Of a stretch of DNA of 64,000 bases, positions 1 to 13,124 are shown piece by piece (position 1 is the stretch's first letter; the number at the start of each line of letters is the position of its first letter). The stretch comes from Geosiphon pyriformis (Eukaryota; Glomeromycota; Glomeromycetes; Archaeosporales; Geosiphonaceae), in assembly GCA_016748015.1 (NCBI GenBank), contig JAAOMT010000072.1:73012-137011 (forward strand). Reading direction: 5' to 3'. The position numbers and the translations under genes were made by a program. The notes beneath the pieces are model-generated. The model saw only the letters and a list, made by a program, of their open reading frames with translations, had not been told where the DNA came from and ran no database searches.

Positions 1-56
1 AAAAAAAAAAAAAAAAAAAAAAAAGAAAAAGAAAAGAAAAGAAAAGAAAGAAAAAA
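1..56. repeat. A-rich simple repeat, (GAAAA)n-like
   Basis: The window opens with 24 A residues followed by a run of short A blocks separated by single G residues. It could be simple sequence or the 3' tail of an element lying to the left of the window. With no left flank these cannot be told apart. Confidence 0.8.
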
Positions 57-379
57 TAGATTAGTATTGTCAATCACCATAATCAAGAGTGATTAGTCCA
101 AATTGTTAATAGTTCAAGGCAGTTATGCTAAAAGCATCTGTCCTAGAATGAAAATATGAAACAAGGGTTAATTCACATAAATTCCACAAAGTTTGAAAAC
201 ATGAATTCATGATTCTGATTTCTTTAATAATTGGTTTATTTCAGAAAATAAAATAGGGAAGATAATAAATGATGAAGAAGTATGAATATTTGATTCTTGT
301 CTAGAGATTTGTATCTATCTGTCTGTTTTTCTAACTTTTACAATTATTTGCTTTTATATATTTTTTTGGTTTTACAGAA

Positions 380-645
380 TTGCTTTCAATTGTCTTGCTA
401 TCACTAGCTATTGCTTTGCTATTTCTGTTATTGCTTTGTTTTTCTACATTATCACTAGTTATCTTATGTTATAATATGTTATCTGACATTATTACATATT
501 ATTCTGTGTTATTCTGCATTATAACACATTATCTTATGTTATTGCACACTATTCTGTGTTATCCTGTATTATAACATGTTATTCTATGTTATAATGCGTT
601 ATCCAACATTATTGCGCACTATTCTGTATTATGTCATGTTTTGGT
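380..645. repeat. Degenerate TTAT-type minisatellite
   Basis: About 260 bases are built from imperfect units of 13-15 bases ending in TTAT, with variants such as TTATTCTGTGTTAT, TTATCTTATGTTAT and TTATAACATGTTAT. Any reading frame here is a by-product of the repeat. The stretch from 57 to 379 shows no gene. To the right the block abuts the truncated end of family-A copy A2 near 690, so it may mark a rearrangement breakpoint. Confidence 0.6.
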
Positions 646-689
646 CACATTTCTTTATAACTTTGAATCAGTTTTTCTACTCAGGTAAC

Positions 690-1140
690 AATGTACACAA
701 GTGTGATTTCAATTTTATAACATCTTTTCCAAGATATCTCAGATTAAATACAGCATCTGTATCATGCACACATTCTGGCATAATATCTTTATTATTATTG
801 TTAAACCATTTCAGGATTTGCTCCTTAATGAGATTAGAGAGTGTGATGTATTGTTCAGAATTTAAATCTGAGTCTGAATTGTTGTTGTTGTTGTTGCCAA
901 TTTGCATAGAACTGAAACCGTTGTTTTCATTGTCATCATTGTCAGAGTTTGAATTGGAATTGAAAATTAATTTCAATTCTAATATACAGTTGCTGATTGG
1001 TTCTTCCTCTTTTGGGATTGTGTAGATTATGCATGGTGGTGGATTGTAAATAAGATTACATTCATTATAATATTAAAAGTCACATAAAATTAAACAGTGG
1101 TCACATAGTTGGATGTTTATTTCTTCCAAACATTGCTTTT
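690..1140 (-). pseudogene. A2: Cys pair, acidic/Asn linker and truncated dUTPase start
   Basis: The minus strand at 780-976 encodes a low-complexity Asn/Ser/Asp-rich stretch. At 740-781 follows a dUTPase motif-1-like sequence, HDTDAVFNLRY, corresponding to the motif in A1 at 31633. Motifs 2-5 are absent because the copy ends near 690. Homology to A1 is clear by eye; function is lost. The break coincides with the edge of the TTAT repeat block. Confidence 0.7.
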
Positions 1141-2950
1141 GTTCTTCTCTGGTGAGTGCTAGCTTCTAGTAGTGCTCATGGAATTCTTTTAAGTCTGCTT
1201 TAATGTTTAAGAAAGCATCTGGGTTGGAAATCAAAACAATGTTAACAGATTCAAGTGGGTTATTTTTGATCTCTAAAATTTCACTGGGTGAAATGTCTTC
1301 AACTTTGGCATTTGCCATTTGCCAGATCTTATCCTCATTATGTGAATAACCATCCAAGTGAAAGATCACTCAGTGTCAGGCTGCCATTATGGGTGTTTCA
1401 CAACTGACCCAATCACTTATGAAAATCATGTATTGGCATGAAGTGTTACACATTCCTACTTGTCCAGGAATGTTGTTTTATATTCTTTTGTTCAGTAGTT
1501 GTTTACCACAAGTGAGACATGGTTTATTGTATCACTTGTCTGGTTTTTTAGGATAACTGTAATGTTTGTAGTAGCATAGTTTGCAGTAATAATGAGTTCA
1601 CATTCAATAATCTTTGTTTGGTGCGACCCAAGCTTCCATGGAAGACAGTTTTTTTTTGCAGTCTTTACACCTAAGAAAAATATAGAGTGGTTTTGGCTTG
1701 GTATCTGTGAAGTATAAACTTCTCCAACCACTAGTTTCTGTGTTGTCATTGGTCTCTTTAGGTATGTCTTCTTCTTTTTTTTTCCCTTTTCTTTTGTCTT
1801 TTTCTTTTCAGTTTAAAATTGGTAGTAGCTTATTGTGGTCATTATTAGTCCAAAAAATTTGATATGCTTCCCAGGTAGGTTTTTTTTCTTCATTGTTAAA
1901 CTCAATAAGAGGTGTTGATGATGTGGTGATAGGCTTAAAGTAGTCACATGTGGCTGGTACATGTGTGTGTCAACTATTCTGGCTAAATTGGAGCTCCTGT
2001 ATATTCCAATCAAGCATTACATTGGTTTTGGACAACCAGTTATTGCCAACAAGTGTTTGGTACTGAGTGACTTCCATGATTAATATCTTAATTGGTATGA
2101 TAATATCATTAACTTCTATGAAGAGGTCATCAATCTTGCCAATTGGAGTTTTGGTTGCTTCATTGGTTGTTATAATTTTGGTGGTGGCAGTACAATCAAC
2201 TCGGTGGCCTAATTAGTCCATGAGTTGTTATGTGATAATGCTGTCTACTGATCTGCTATCTAATATGAATTTGATGAAGTGACCATCAACTTTATCATCA
2301 GTGTACATGGTGGTGATTGGTTTTTTTTCGAGTGTGGCTCCACTAAACAAGGGCATGATAACAGTTCCTCAAGTTCGAATGGGAAGATTGCTGCTAGTGA
2401 TTTGTCATTGGTAATGATGGCTGGAGATATATTGTTAGTGAGTGGTTGTGTTTGATTGGTTTTTACATTATTGGATAAGGTGTCTTCTGGGGTAACCAGA
2501 AGACATAAATAGTTTTGAAAACTTGGGTTTTGGGTATACCTGGTTCCTGAACTTCACTGGCATGATCCTAACAGTTGGGCTGAGGAACTGGAGATTGGTT
2601 GATACATAACTATCACCAATTTCCAGTTTTGTTGCATACAGGTGATTCTCGGTCTTTGATTTCCAAGTGTCAGATAAGCTGAGTTTGATGACAGTGGTTA
2701 AATTACTGGAGTTTAATAAAATATCTGTGGCTGCAGTGGTTGATAAATTACAGGTGTTGTTGGTTGATAAATTGATAGTGGAGGCTAATATACTAGGGGT
2801 GAGTATAATTGCTGTGTCATTGGGGTTTGATAAATTGGCTGTGTCACTTGGGCATAATGTAGTTGAAGTTGGTATTGTTCTAATTACTAACATTATTCTG
2901 AATTTGAATTCAGCAATTGGAATTTTGATACTGATAGTCTGATCATTGTT
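1141..2950 (-). pseudogene. A2: protease and Cys-rich linker remnant
   Basis: The minus strand carries the retropepsin region near 2220-2330. Its active site reads Asp-Ser-Arg instead of Asp-Ser-Gly, a single G-to-A change from GGA to AGA. Downstream (lower coordinates, about 1490-1720) is the Cys-rich module with spaced CxxC pairs, then the HNEDKIW-containing helical stretch at 1166-1369, also seen in A1. Several stops and indels interrupt it. A long open frame at 2468-2893 (-) is an out-of-frame shadow of this proline/threonine-rich region. Confidence 0.7.
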
Positions 2951-4700
2951 TACTTAACCATTTATAACATTTAAATTGCAAATGTTCTTGTTTATCACAA
3001 TAGTAATATGCACGCATTTCTTGCTGCCACTGTTGATTAGTCAAGGATAATGCTGGGCATAACTGATTTTGGAAGAGATTTCTGTTTCTCTGATTGTTGC
3101 ATCATTGTAAAGATTAATAAATAGCTTAATTGTTGTTAGCTAAGTATCTTTTTAATTTCTGATTAATTGAGTTGCTGAATTGTTTCAACTTGGAATCCAA
3201 GTTAGATAATCTGTTTATTATTAGATTTACAGTTTGGACATGGTTAGCTTTGAATTCAGCTGTTTTAAAATCTTTGGTATTTGTAATGGTGGCTTGAAAG
3301 TCTGCTGAATACTACTGCACAGGCCTCTAATGAACTGGTTTAAGATTTATAGTGCTGTAAAATAATCAATCTGTATTGCCTAAATTTGGTGCAGATTTTT
3401 GTGGAAGCATTTCAAATAAGTAGTGACTGTTTCAATTTCTTCTTGTTTAATAGTAATGAATGTATTAGCCAAACAATTAATACTGTTGTTATTGCTAAAA
3501 TATCTTAGAAATTCTAGTTTGAATACATCAAAAGTTTGGAGTTTCTGGGCCAAACTCTGATACTAAGAGTCGACAGTATTCTAAAAAAAATATGAAATGG
3601 CTTAGAGAGCTCTTGTGTTATTTTATCTATTGGCCATAATGACTTTTTCAATATTATTAAGTCATATTTGGACATTGTTCTCTTTGCCTGTAAACTTTTT
3701 AAGTTTTGCTATTGGGGCATAGACCATGGAATCCAAGTTTAGTTGTTGTTGTTGTTGTTGTTGGGGTGGTAACTGAATTTGAGGTTGTAGTGGTGGCTGT
3801 TGTTGTGTGGCAACTGGTGGTGGGTTGATAACAATTACTGGAGGTAAGTATTGTTGATTATTAATGTTGGGATTTGGATTGTTCTGATTTTGCTAGTTAT
3901 TAGGATTGGAATTGTTCTGATTTTTCAGAGTTTGAATATTTGGGATTTTAACTTCCAGGTTTTCTACAATCAAATTCTGGTAATTAAATTTTTGATTGTT
4001 ATTTTTCTCTTCTTCTGATTTGGTTATTTCTTAAAGACTCATGGTTCTGAAATCTGGTTGAGGTGGCAATGATCAAAATCCTGATAGTATTGGGGATCAT
4101 GATTTAAATCTTTCAAAGTAATTGCCATATGTTCCCAATAATTCTGCTTTCTTTTGTTTACTTTAAAATGGGAGTCATTCAAATGTTGATGTTGTGTTTA
4201 ATATGGACATGCCTGCTAATGCAATATTAATAGTACTTCTAAGTGTGTAATGATATGATAAATATAGTGAAGATTCAATTTTTTGTTTTTTCTATGTTGG
4301 TAATTGTATTCTTTTTGGAGTTGCTATTGGTGTTTGTAACTTTTCTTTATCTTTATCTGCATAGATAATAGAGAATTGTTGTTGAGTGTATCTTTCAATT
4401 TTTTGATTAATTTTTCTGATGATTGGTGCAAAACTGTGATTTTATAATAAGCTGGTATGTTGGATTAATTCTGTATAGAAATTTTCTCTTGCTAATTCGA
4501 TGTCAACTGGTCTTCTCAAAAAATCTGTGATTTTTTCATTAATGTAAAAGTTGAAGGCTGATTTCACTGGATAATAGTTGTTGATTAAGTTCAATTGTTG
4601 GCTGTACTGTTAAAATAAGAATTTAGTGAATTCTAAATGGTTTGTCCCTATTATTTTTGATTCTGTCACTTTGGATGATTGCTGTTTGTGTTGGTTCTCT
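2951..4700 (-). pseudogene. A2: gag (capsid/nucleocapsid) remnant
   Basis: Positions 2951-4700 (-) are collinear with A1 gag: an N-terminal domain after the primer-binding site, a proline/glutamine-rich middle with CAA and CAC runs (about 3740-3900), a retrotransposon-gag capsid region, and a zinc knuckle near 2975-3020. The first Cys of the knuckle is lost; the frame reads AYYYC where CHYC is seen in A1, a TGT-to-TAT change. Stops of TAA/TAG type are scattered through. The start codon cannot be fixed. Confidence 0.65.
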
Positions 4701-4710
4701 GTAGAATTAT

Positions 4711-4728
4711 ACTTTACAAAGAGCACCA
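4711..4728 (-). promoter_or_regulatory. Primer-binding site of A2
   Basis: Two bases inside the LTR end the minus strand reads TGGTGCTCTTTGTAAAGT. It begins with TGG, as expected for pairing with the CCA end of a tRNA. The first eight bases, TGGTGCTC, are shared with families B and C. Confidence 0.65.
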
Positions 4729-4730
4729 AA

Positions 4731-5593
4731 TGTTACAGGTGATTATTTAGGGTCTTAAAGCAAATAACAAACCCATAATTTGGTGCTTAATTGATGATAT
4801 TGGTAATATCTGTAGGTTGTTTGTATCTGAAGATTTTGGTGGAGTTTTTTGTATAATGAACAGAAATTCAATAGTTGTTTTCAGTAGCCTCCCAGAATTG
4901 CAATTCCATCAAATTTTTTTCTCAGCATAGTGGCCAGTAATCTGACAGAAATGCCCTTCTAGTAAGCTATTCTTAAATTATCAAACTTTATATCCTTTCT
5001 TTGGGGTCTTTTATCAGGCTATTTTTGACATTAATAACTCAGTGTTTTTTTAATTCTTAATCAATTAGTAAAATAAAAGAAATAACAAAAGAAAATAAAA
5101 GAAAATAAAAGAAAAATAAAGAAATAAGTCAAAACAATAAATATTAATATCCCATTAATAGCCGTGATCAAGAGCTATTGTTTTAGTGTGGTTAAGTATC
5201 AATTACTATTAACATGAAGTGTTGATAATAAAGAGTAAATTAAGATAGTGAATAATTATTTATTGAAATTTGTGGTGTAGAAAAGTTGCTTAAATCAAAT
5301 CTAAACTGAGAGGTCTTGGTCCTGATTCTATTTCTAATGCTACTGCTATATATACATAATTGAGATTCCTCAATTCCTCAATTTTTCACACCAGAAATCC
5401 TGAAATTTCTGCAATCCTGCAATTTTTTTGAGAGAAATTTTGGAATCCTGCAATTTCTTATATGAGAATTCTGAAATTTTTGAAATCCTGCAATTTCTTT
5501 GAGAGGAATCCAGAAATTTCACATTTACTATGTCTATTTCTGATTGGCTAATTTATATACTAATATACTTCCTATATTCTATAAATAATAACA
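4731..5593 (-). repeat. 5' LTR of A2 (863 bp)
   Basis: The plus strand begins TGTTACAGGTG and ends AATAATAACA, giving TGTTA...TAACA ends. Its length fits the 845- and 861-bp LTRs of A1. Internally it carries the palindromic GAATTC-like block and a TATATATA sequence (near 5350) seen in the A1 LTRs. The right edge abuts a family-B LTR at the string AATAGC. Confidence 0.85.
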
Positions 5594-6290
5594 AATAGCA
5601 AAAGAGAACAAAATTGTAGGATAATGGAAATAATTAAGGAAAAAATTACAATAAAAGAACAAATTAATTGAATAAGGATTCAATATGTGTGATCAGTCTC
5701 ATAAAAATCACAGTTGCAAATCTTTTTTGAAAATCTGAAAGTAGAGAAATAGTCCATGATTGTTAACAAAATAACATCACTGATATTATTTTATGCCTCA
5801 ACTTGGCAATTTTTAGAATCAATAATAGGTATTAATGTGCTTTTTAATTGTTTTTTTATTCAATAAATTACAAGAGCAAGCAATCACTTCTTAGACTAAT
5901 TTTAACAATACAAATCAAAAAAAGAAAAAAATAAGGCATGTGAATGTTAACAAATAATCTTTTATTTTAAAATGTGAAGATAAGAAAAAATAATTAAGCA
6001 ATATAAGAAAGTAATTAATAATGAATTTTATTTTATTACTTTGATCATGTTTTTTTACAGCTAAAAGACTTATCACTTATATAACTATTGAAAGTAGTCA
6101 ATGATTAAGTTAATGATTAAGTCATTAATTAAGTCAATAATCAGATTAATGATCAGATCAATATTCAAATTAATGATCAGGTTATTAATCAGGTTAATAA
6201 TTACTATCTAAAAATAGAGTGGCTAATTATATGACATTAGTAGCTAATACATGTGATAACTAATAAAAAATATGTGTTTCAATCATAACA
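5594..6290 (-). repeat. Family-B LTR fragment (B3), interrupted by A2
   Basis: The sequence matches the family-B LTR in minus orientation from about 30 bp inside its end to its terminus (TTTCAATCATAACA). The missing first bases should lie to the left of A2. It contains nine imperfect 12-bp units (about 6095-6205) of the U3 tandem array. Immediately right, at 6291, family-C relic C2 begins, so this LTR was itself inserted into C2. Confidence 0.8.
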
Positions 6291-7660
6291 ATATTTTGAC
6301 AACAATAAACAAAGAATTAGACCAAAAAAAGCCCACAAAATTAATACAAAATATAATTTACAATATTTAGACAAAGATATTTTGGTTCTTTACCAAAATT
6401 TCTAACAAAAATTAATATTAAAATACTTTTAAAATTTTACTAAAAACAATGATTCAAATTGTTTTATGATTATTTTTAACAAACAAAAGAATCAATATTA
6501 AAGGAAAAATATTAATACAAATATACTGAAAATATTACCATTATATTACAAAATAAAACCAAAAAGTTTTTTAAGATTAAACATACTAAAAAAATTGTCC
6601 AAGCTATTTATTTACTCCTAATCAATATTTCGAAGTTACAATTAATAAACAATAAAAAACTCAAAGTTTTGGTTCAACTAGACAATTTACAGTTTCAGTA
6701 AACATAAAAAAATTTTACCAGATTTTTTAACTTTCTTAACCAATTACTATTTTATCTTTTGGAGAATATCAAAAAAATTTGCAAAAAACACAATATTTCA
6801 ATTTTTAATATTTATTTTCTTAAAAAAAAATATATATTTCTATTATATTTTACAACTCCAATAGTTATCTTATTATTTTATTAAATAAATTAGAAATTGA
6901 AATAATATATAGCAATATCTTTTAAAAAAAAACTTCTTAAATTGTTTTAAATTTTATTAAAATTATAAAACACACACTTTTTTTTTTAATAAAAATACTT
7001 TTCTGATCATAGAAAACTACTATTTTATTGAAAAAAAATTAGCAAAAATTAACATGGATTCTTTAAAGTCTTAACAGCAAAAACAACTTAAACAGCTTAT
7101 TGCTAAATATGCTAATATATTTGCAAAAAATAACAATAATTTAAAAAAAACTAATATTATTTAATATCAAATTTATACTAGAAATGTTCTACTAAAACAC
7201 TAATAAACTTACTAAGTTTTATCTGTTAATTACTAATTCATTAGAAAAAAAGTTTAATAAATGCTCAATAATAATTTAATCCAATTATTAAAAAGCTTTT
7301 AAGTTTTACCAATTGTTCTAATTAAAAAAAAATAGAAAAATCAAATTTTTGTGTTAATTATTATTAATTTAACAGTATTATAGTTGGAAATATCTATACT
7401 TTATTTAAAATCAACAATATGCTAAATGCTTTTGGTAAAACCAAGTACTTTTCAACTTTAAATTTAGAAAGTAGATATTAACAAGTAGAAATAAATTCCA
7501 AAAATTGCTTGAAAATAGTCTTTACAATTTATAAAAAAAACTACAAATTCAACATAATATTTTTTAGACTCTGTAATATTTTAACAACATTCTAGCAATT
7601 CATAAATGTTGTTTATAAAAAACTATTATAGCAATCAGTAATTGTTTACTTTAATAATAC
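6291..7660 (+). pseudogene. C2 relic, left part: dUTPase, linker and RT start
   Basis: This strongly AT-shifted sequence aligns with C1 from about 54350 to 55760. Residual dUTPase motifs are visible (6318-6720), for example a stretch reading KIVQAIYL. The RT start and the YLDN-motif region follow (about 7060-7660). Almost every codon has been pushed toward A/T and many stops are present. The copy is cut at 7660 by B2 and resumes at 15405. It is one of the oldest layers of the window. Confidence 0.75.
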
Positions 7661-8394
7661 TGTTACAAGTTGGAGTAACAAGCTAATGAATAGCAAAAGA
7701 GAACAAAATTATAGGATAATGAAAGGAATCAAAGGAAATTCAACTTCAAAGAGTAAATTGAATAAATATGGCTTTAATATGTAAGATTAACCTCATAAAA
7801 TATTTCAGTTATTATACTTTTCAAAAGATAACCAGAAAATTTGAAGATAGAAAGATAGTTCATATTGTCAACAAATAATTACACACTGATATAATTCTAT
7901 GCCTCACATCAACACTTTTAGAATTCAATATCAGGTATCAGATGTACTCTTCAGTCATGTTTTATTCAATAATCTTCAAATGCTACAATTACAAGTTTTA
8001 GGAAAAAGATAAAAAATAATCAACAAGTAATCTTTTATTTCAAGATGTTCAGATACTTGAAGGTAGGGAAAGAGAAATTAGCAATAAAAGAAGAATTAAT
8101 ATAAAAGTTGTTATTTTATTTATTTAATTTTCTTGATTTTTAACATGCTTTGTATTTTTGACATGTTTTTCTATAGCTAAGAGATTCATTGTTTATATAG
8201 CTATTAAAAGTGGTCAATAATCATGTTAACGACTAAGTTAATAATTAGATTAATAATCAGATTAATAATCAGATTAATGATCAGATCAATGATCAGATTA
8301 ATGATTATTATCTAAAAATAAGGTGGCTAATTATGTAACATCAGTGGCTAATACATGTAATAATTAATAAAAAGTGTGAGTTTCAACTGTAACA
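7661..8394 (-). repeat. 3' LTR of B2 (734 bp)
   Basis: The plus strand starts TGTTACAAGTTGGAG and ends TTTCAACTGTAACA. Its U3 holds eight 12-bp tandem units (about 8205-8305) compared with four in the partner LTR. That 48-bp difference accounts exactly for the length difference between the two LTRs (734 against 686). Confidence 0.9.
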
Positions 8395-9019
8395 TCATTC
8401 TTTTCAAAGAGATTAAGTTTCAGCAAAATTAAGCTATTTATGGAATAATCTAATTGAAGAGTTTTGTTTAATTCAAAACTAACTAGTTTATTGAAGTTTT
8501 TGGTAAATAAGGTATATAATAATTGAGGCAAAATGAGTTTTGTATTCAAGAAACCAAATATTTGTATTAGAGTTTTAGCTCTTTTAGCAATAGTTAAAAC
8601 TCTTGGAACATTTAACCATATAATGCCCAAAATTTCTGTCTGTATCTCTAAAGTTGTTTTTTTTATGAGTTTCATATCTTCTATAATTTTATCAAGGCAA
8701 CCATAGAGTTCTAATTGTCTTCCATATGACAATTTTTTGTCTATATGCAAGATTTTTTGGATTGTTTTTCCAATTGTGTTAGAAGGTAGGAGTATAACTG
8801 CTGTTATACTTTCTTACAGATATTTATTCATTTTGCTACCAATTCTTTCTCTTCTGGTAGTGGTTTCTTTGATTTAATAACAATATATGTTCTACTGTTA
8901 TTAGTTATAGTGGTCTGTTTTCCAATGGTCAGAGTAGTATTTGGATAGTTTTTGATTCAATACTCATGGAGAGTATAGAAGGCATTTTGAATATTTTAAT
9001 CCAGAAAATAATTGTTTAT
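8364..9019 (-). pseudogene. B2 post-integrase ORF3
   Basis: The C-terminal 128 codons (8364-8750) are open and closely resemble ORF3 of B1, for example NKLVSFELNK against NKLVSFELDK. The upstream part to about 9019 carries stops (TAA in place of CAA, TGA in place of TGG). The stop codon lies 31 bp inside the 3' LTR. The protein is predicted mostly helical, with no signal peptide or membrane segment. I do not recognise its family; its position matches where env-like genes sit in some Gypsy elements, but nothing here suggests an envelope protein. Confidence 0.6.
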
Positions 9020-9099
9020 GTCAATTAAAGATACTTCTGTTTTGGAAATAGTGCATTTATTTATACTTGATTTTTGCTAATCATTTGAGTCAGCATTAC

Positions 9100-12000
9100 C
9101 ACAACAGGCAACCAATCAGATCGTTTATAATATTTCTTGAGTTGTGTATCATAAACAGGACACTAATTGAAGATTGTTCCAGATTAATCTTAAAGAATAT
9201 AAGAACTATTGTTCAAAACTCTGTTAACTATAAAGAGTCTTTTCCATTGCCTAAAGAATTTATCTCCATAGACATTATTTCTGTCTGAACAGTATTCCAA
9301 TACCAAGTCACTAACACTTAAAGAAAGTGTTTTATAGGTTTTTTTTTTCTTAAGCTTTTCTTAAAACTGTTTTATTTTTTCAAAAGCAATTATTCATGCT
9401 TCTATCAAGGAGTCAAGAATAGTACCAAGTCTTTTTTGCAAAATGTTTTTGTAATTCTCTATTGTGATTTTTTCAAAGAATATTGTTTCAATATCAGTTT
9501 CTATTGGTAGTATTGCTATGCATTCATAGAGCAGATAAAAAAGTTTATAATTTGTTATATTATGATTTACAGTTCTATAAGCAAACAAAACTGAAAGCAA
9601 TATTTTGTTTTATAAGTTTGTTTTTTCACTGGTTTTGGCTAAAGTTTCACATAATGTTCTATTAAAATGTTCCACTAAGCCATTTGTTTGAGAGTGATAA
9701 AAGGAGAAAAGTTTATAACATATTCTCATTTTTCTGCAAAGTTCTTCAACCAGTGTACTGAGAAAAGCTTTTTTTTTATCAGATAAAAGTTTTTTGGGGC
9801 AGCCATAATAGCAAATGATATCTTCATAAATGAAATTGGCTATTGAAACTGCTGTTTGGTCTGGAGTGGCTCTTGTTTCTACTCACTTTGTAAGATAGTC
9901 AGTAGCTATGATAATATATTTGTTGCCATCAGGAGTTATTGTTAAAGATCTAACAACATCTATACCAATTCTGTCAAATGGTTGACCAATAGAAATTGGA
10001 TAAATATTTTCCTTGTAATTGGGTTTTCTTTTTCTTTGGCAGGTATTATAAATTTTAATGTATTTAGCAATGTCTTTCCCCAAGATAGGCCAATAATAGT
10101 GAGCTAAAGTTTTCTGGATTGTTTTTGTTTTTCCAAAGTGTCCAGCTAATGGATCAGTATGCATGTTGTAGATCACAATTTCTCTTTCTTCAAATCTTAT
10201 GACTTTTTAAAGATGGTTAGGATTTTTTCTGTTTCTTTTATATAACTGGTTCTGATGAATCAAATAAAAATTTGATTGTTTATGCAAATGTTTTTTTTGC
10301 TGTTGAATATAGTTCTGTGGATATTGTCTTTTACCCAAAAATTGCATTAAAGCAGAATAGTTATTTAAGTCTATTATTGTGTTTGTTTATAAGAGTATTA
10401 CTAATAATTAAGTTAGTTTGGTTGAGAGATTGTACTATCACTGAATGGCAAGTCTAGAGAGAGCATTAATGTTTTGATGATTAGCTCTTTTGTGGTGTTG
10501 AATGTTATAGTCAAATTCATTCAAATAGAATATTCAGCAAGTTATCCATTTATGTTCCAGCTTCTTTTTGTTACACAGCTAAACCAAGACTTGATGGTTT
10601 GTTACTACTAGAAATTTCACACCAAGAAAATATTGATCCCAGTAACTAGTAGCCCAGATTACTGCTAAGCATTTTTGTTCAGTAACTGAATAGTTTTTTT
10701 TTGCTGATATAAGAGTTCTATTGGCATATGCTATAACATGTTCTTTGCTATCTTTATTTTTTTGTAAAAGGACAGCACCAAGTCTATAGCCAGATGTATT
10801 AGTGTGAAGAATAAAAGGTTGGTCTAGATCAGATTGTTTAAGGATTGATTCAGTAACAAGTTTTTCTTTCAGAGTTTCAAAAGCTTTTTGTTGATGAGTG
10901 CCTCAGTAATAGTTGACATTTTTTCTGAGTAGCTGATTGAGAGGAAAGACAATTTTAGAGAAATTTTTAATAAATTTGTGATAGTAGGAAGCCAAACCAA
11001 GAAAAAAATATAGTTTAGGAACATTCATTGGTTGTCTAATGTTTTAAACTTTTTCAACTTTAGCTGGATCAGAAAAGATTCCATTTTTTGTAATAAGATG
11101 ACCAAGTAACTGGGTAGATTGACATTTAAAGAAAGATTTAATTAGATTGATTTTAAGACCAGCATTCCTAAGAAGATTAAAAATCTTTTGCAAATGTTCA
11201 AGGTGTTCATTTCAGGTTTTTGAGTATACTATTATGTTGTCTAAGTAGACCAGAACAAAGTTTTCTTTTACTGATTTAAACACTTTGTCTATTAGATATT
11301 GAAAGATGGAAAGAGCATTGATAAGACCAAAAAGCATAATTGTGAATTCGTAGGTGCCATATTTGGTAATGAAAGCAGTTTTTTTTCTACTTTCTGAATC
11401 AATTTCTACTTGCCAAAATTCAACAGTTAAGTTAATGATTGAGAAGAAAGCAGTGTCATTGAATTTGTTTAACATTGCATTAATTTTGGAAAATATGTAT
11501 ATGTCTCTTATAGTAATAACATTTAATTGGCAGTAGTTGACACAAAAGCATAAAATTCCACCTTTTTTGGATATTACTACAACTGGAAAAGCCCATTTAC
11601 TCTTGATTTTTTGTATAAATCCAAGATTTTTTATTCGAGTTATTTCTTTTTTGATAAATTTATTATTACACTTATTGGATTGATAAGGCTTCAAATAGAT
11701 GGGGCAAGTTTCTTTGATGGTGATAGTGTGTTGTATTACATAGGTTTGTCCAGGGGTGTTACCTTCTTTTAAGATAACTAGACTATTTCTAGCCAACAGA
11801 TTTTCAATGTTTATTTTTTTTTCTTTAGGAGAGAGTTCTCTTTGTTTTATTACAAATGATTAGATTTCAGGTGGTTCATTCTTAAAGAACTTCTGTACTT
11901 TTTTTATTTCTTCTCTGGATATTAAACTAATTGGCTCCTAATCTTTGTAATAGATCAAACAAAACTTGCATTTATTACTAGGAGAATACAAAAGTTTATT

Positions 12001-13124
12001 GTACTAGCATCTGGCACAAAAACCATGCCACCAATAGCTATATTTGGCTTTCTTATTAGGTTTTCTATTAAAGGTTTCTCTAAGGATATTATAATAAGGC
12101 CAGCAGATCAGCTTGCTATTTACCATGATTCCTTTTTTGTCAGCTTTAATATTGTTCAGTGGCTTGCTATTGCTGGTAAAAATAGTATAGACAAGTTCAG
12201 CAATTTTTTTTGTTCTTCCTAATCTTCTTTTTCATCACTTTCATTATTATTTGATTCATCTAATTGTTTTTTTCCTTGGTTCTGCTTGGTTATTGGAAGA
12301 GTTGTCTAATAATAATACTTAACCACAATGGGTTTTTTACCACATTTGATGGTTAGCTTACAAAGTTCATAGTCAAATAGTGCTTTGGCTTTCTTGAGCC
12401 ACTCATTGCCAACAATTATGGTGTACTCTTTTGCTTTGAATACTTTCATGTTGGTCTTAATGCTAATGCTATTGATATAGACAGGAACAGCTTTGGCTAT
12501 ACCAAGCTCTTTTTTTTTGTCACTATGTACATTGGTCATTGGTTTAGTTAAGAGTTTATCAATCTTTCTGCCAATTGTTTCAAGAAAATGTTTGGCAATA
12601 ACATTGACAGATGATCTACTGTCTAAGATTAAATCAATAAAGTAGCCAGTTACTTGGGCTTTGCAAATCAGAGGAGTAACATTGCTGTTGTTAGCAAGTC
12701 TAGCTTGGTGAGAGTGCTTATTGGTTTTTGGTGTTTTTTTCTTTGGAATTAAGGATTTGCAAAGATCTTTTCTGAATTGTGAATGAGTTATTAGCTGGTC
12801 AAAGATAATGTAAGCTGGGATTTCTATGAAATCTTTGACAACAGAATAAGAACCAGATTTTTGTACTATTTTTGGGGATTCTAATTTTAGAGAATTCTTA
12901 AAAACTTTAGCCTTTGGTGGTTTATTGTTTTTAGCAGTTAATGTAGATGCTTTATTTGGATTCAGAATGAAATCAACCTTGGCTTTTTTTTTCTTTTTTG
13001 TTGATTCAGAAGGGTTAATTGCTAGTTCATCTATGTCATAGTCATTATTAGTTAAGTTAAAAGTGAAAAAGAGGTTTTCTTCTGGTTGGCTTGCACTCTC
13101 ACCCTTTGGAGATGTGCCTATCAG
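9100..13124 (-). pseudogene. B2 pol: protease, RT, RNase H, integrase (decayed)
   Basis: Reading down the minus strand: a protease with active site Asp-Ser-Arg (near 12620, GGA to AGA), an acidic linker, RT (11212-11796 open, containing YLDN where YxDD is usual), RNase H (about 10480-10850) and integrase (9394-10176, with MHTDPLAGHF and CxxC zinc residues and GIDV at the first catalytic Asp). It is entered from gag by the -1 frameshift site at 13124-13130. Numerous TAA/TAG/TGA codons are explained by single transitions relative to B1. No dUTPase motifs are seen. Confidence 0.8.

Larger units (their letters stand above)
690..5593 (-). mobile_element. Family-A Gypsy-like element A2, truncated, minus strand
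   Basis: Read on the minus strand this copy has a 5' LTR (4731-5593), primer-binding site, gag, protease, Cys-rich linker and the very start of a dUTPase domain. It then stops near 690, so RT, integrase and the 3' LTR are missing. It is collinear with A1: positions 740-976 match 31440-31680 and 1166-1369 match 31058-31306. It sits inside a family-B LTR, whose sequence resumes directly at 5594. Frames are broken mainly by transition-type stops. It is a dead copy. Confidence 0.85.

Noticed and set aside
380-645. CRISPR-like array
   Set aside because: Units are short and degenerate, without unique spacers, and the sequence is eukaryotic.
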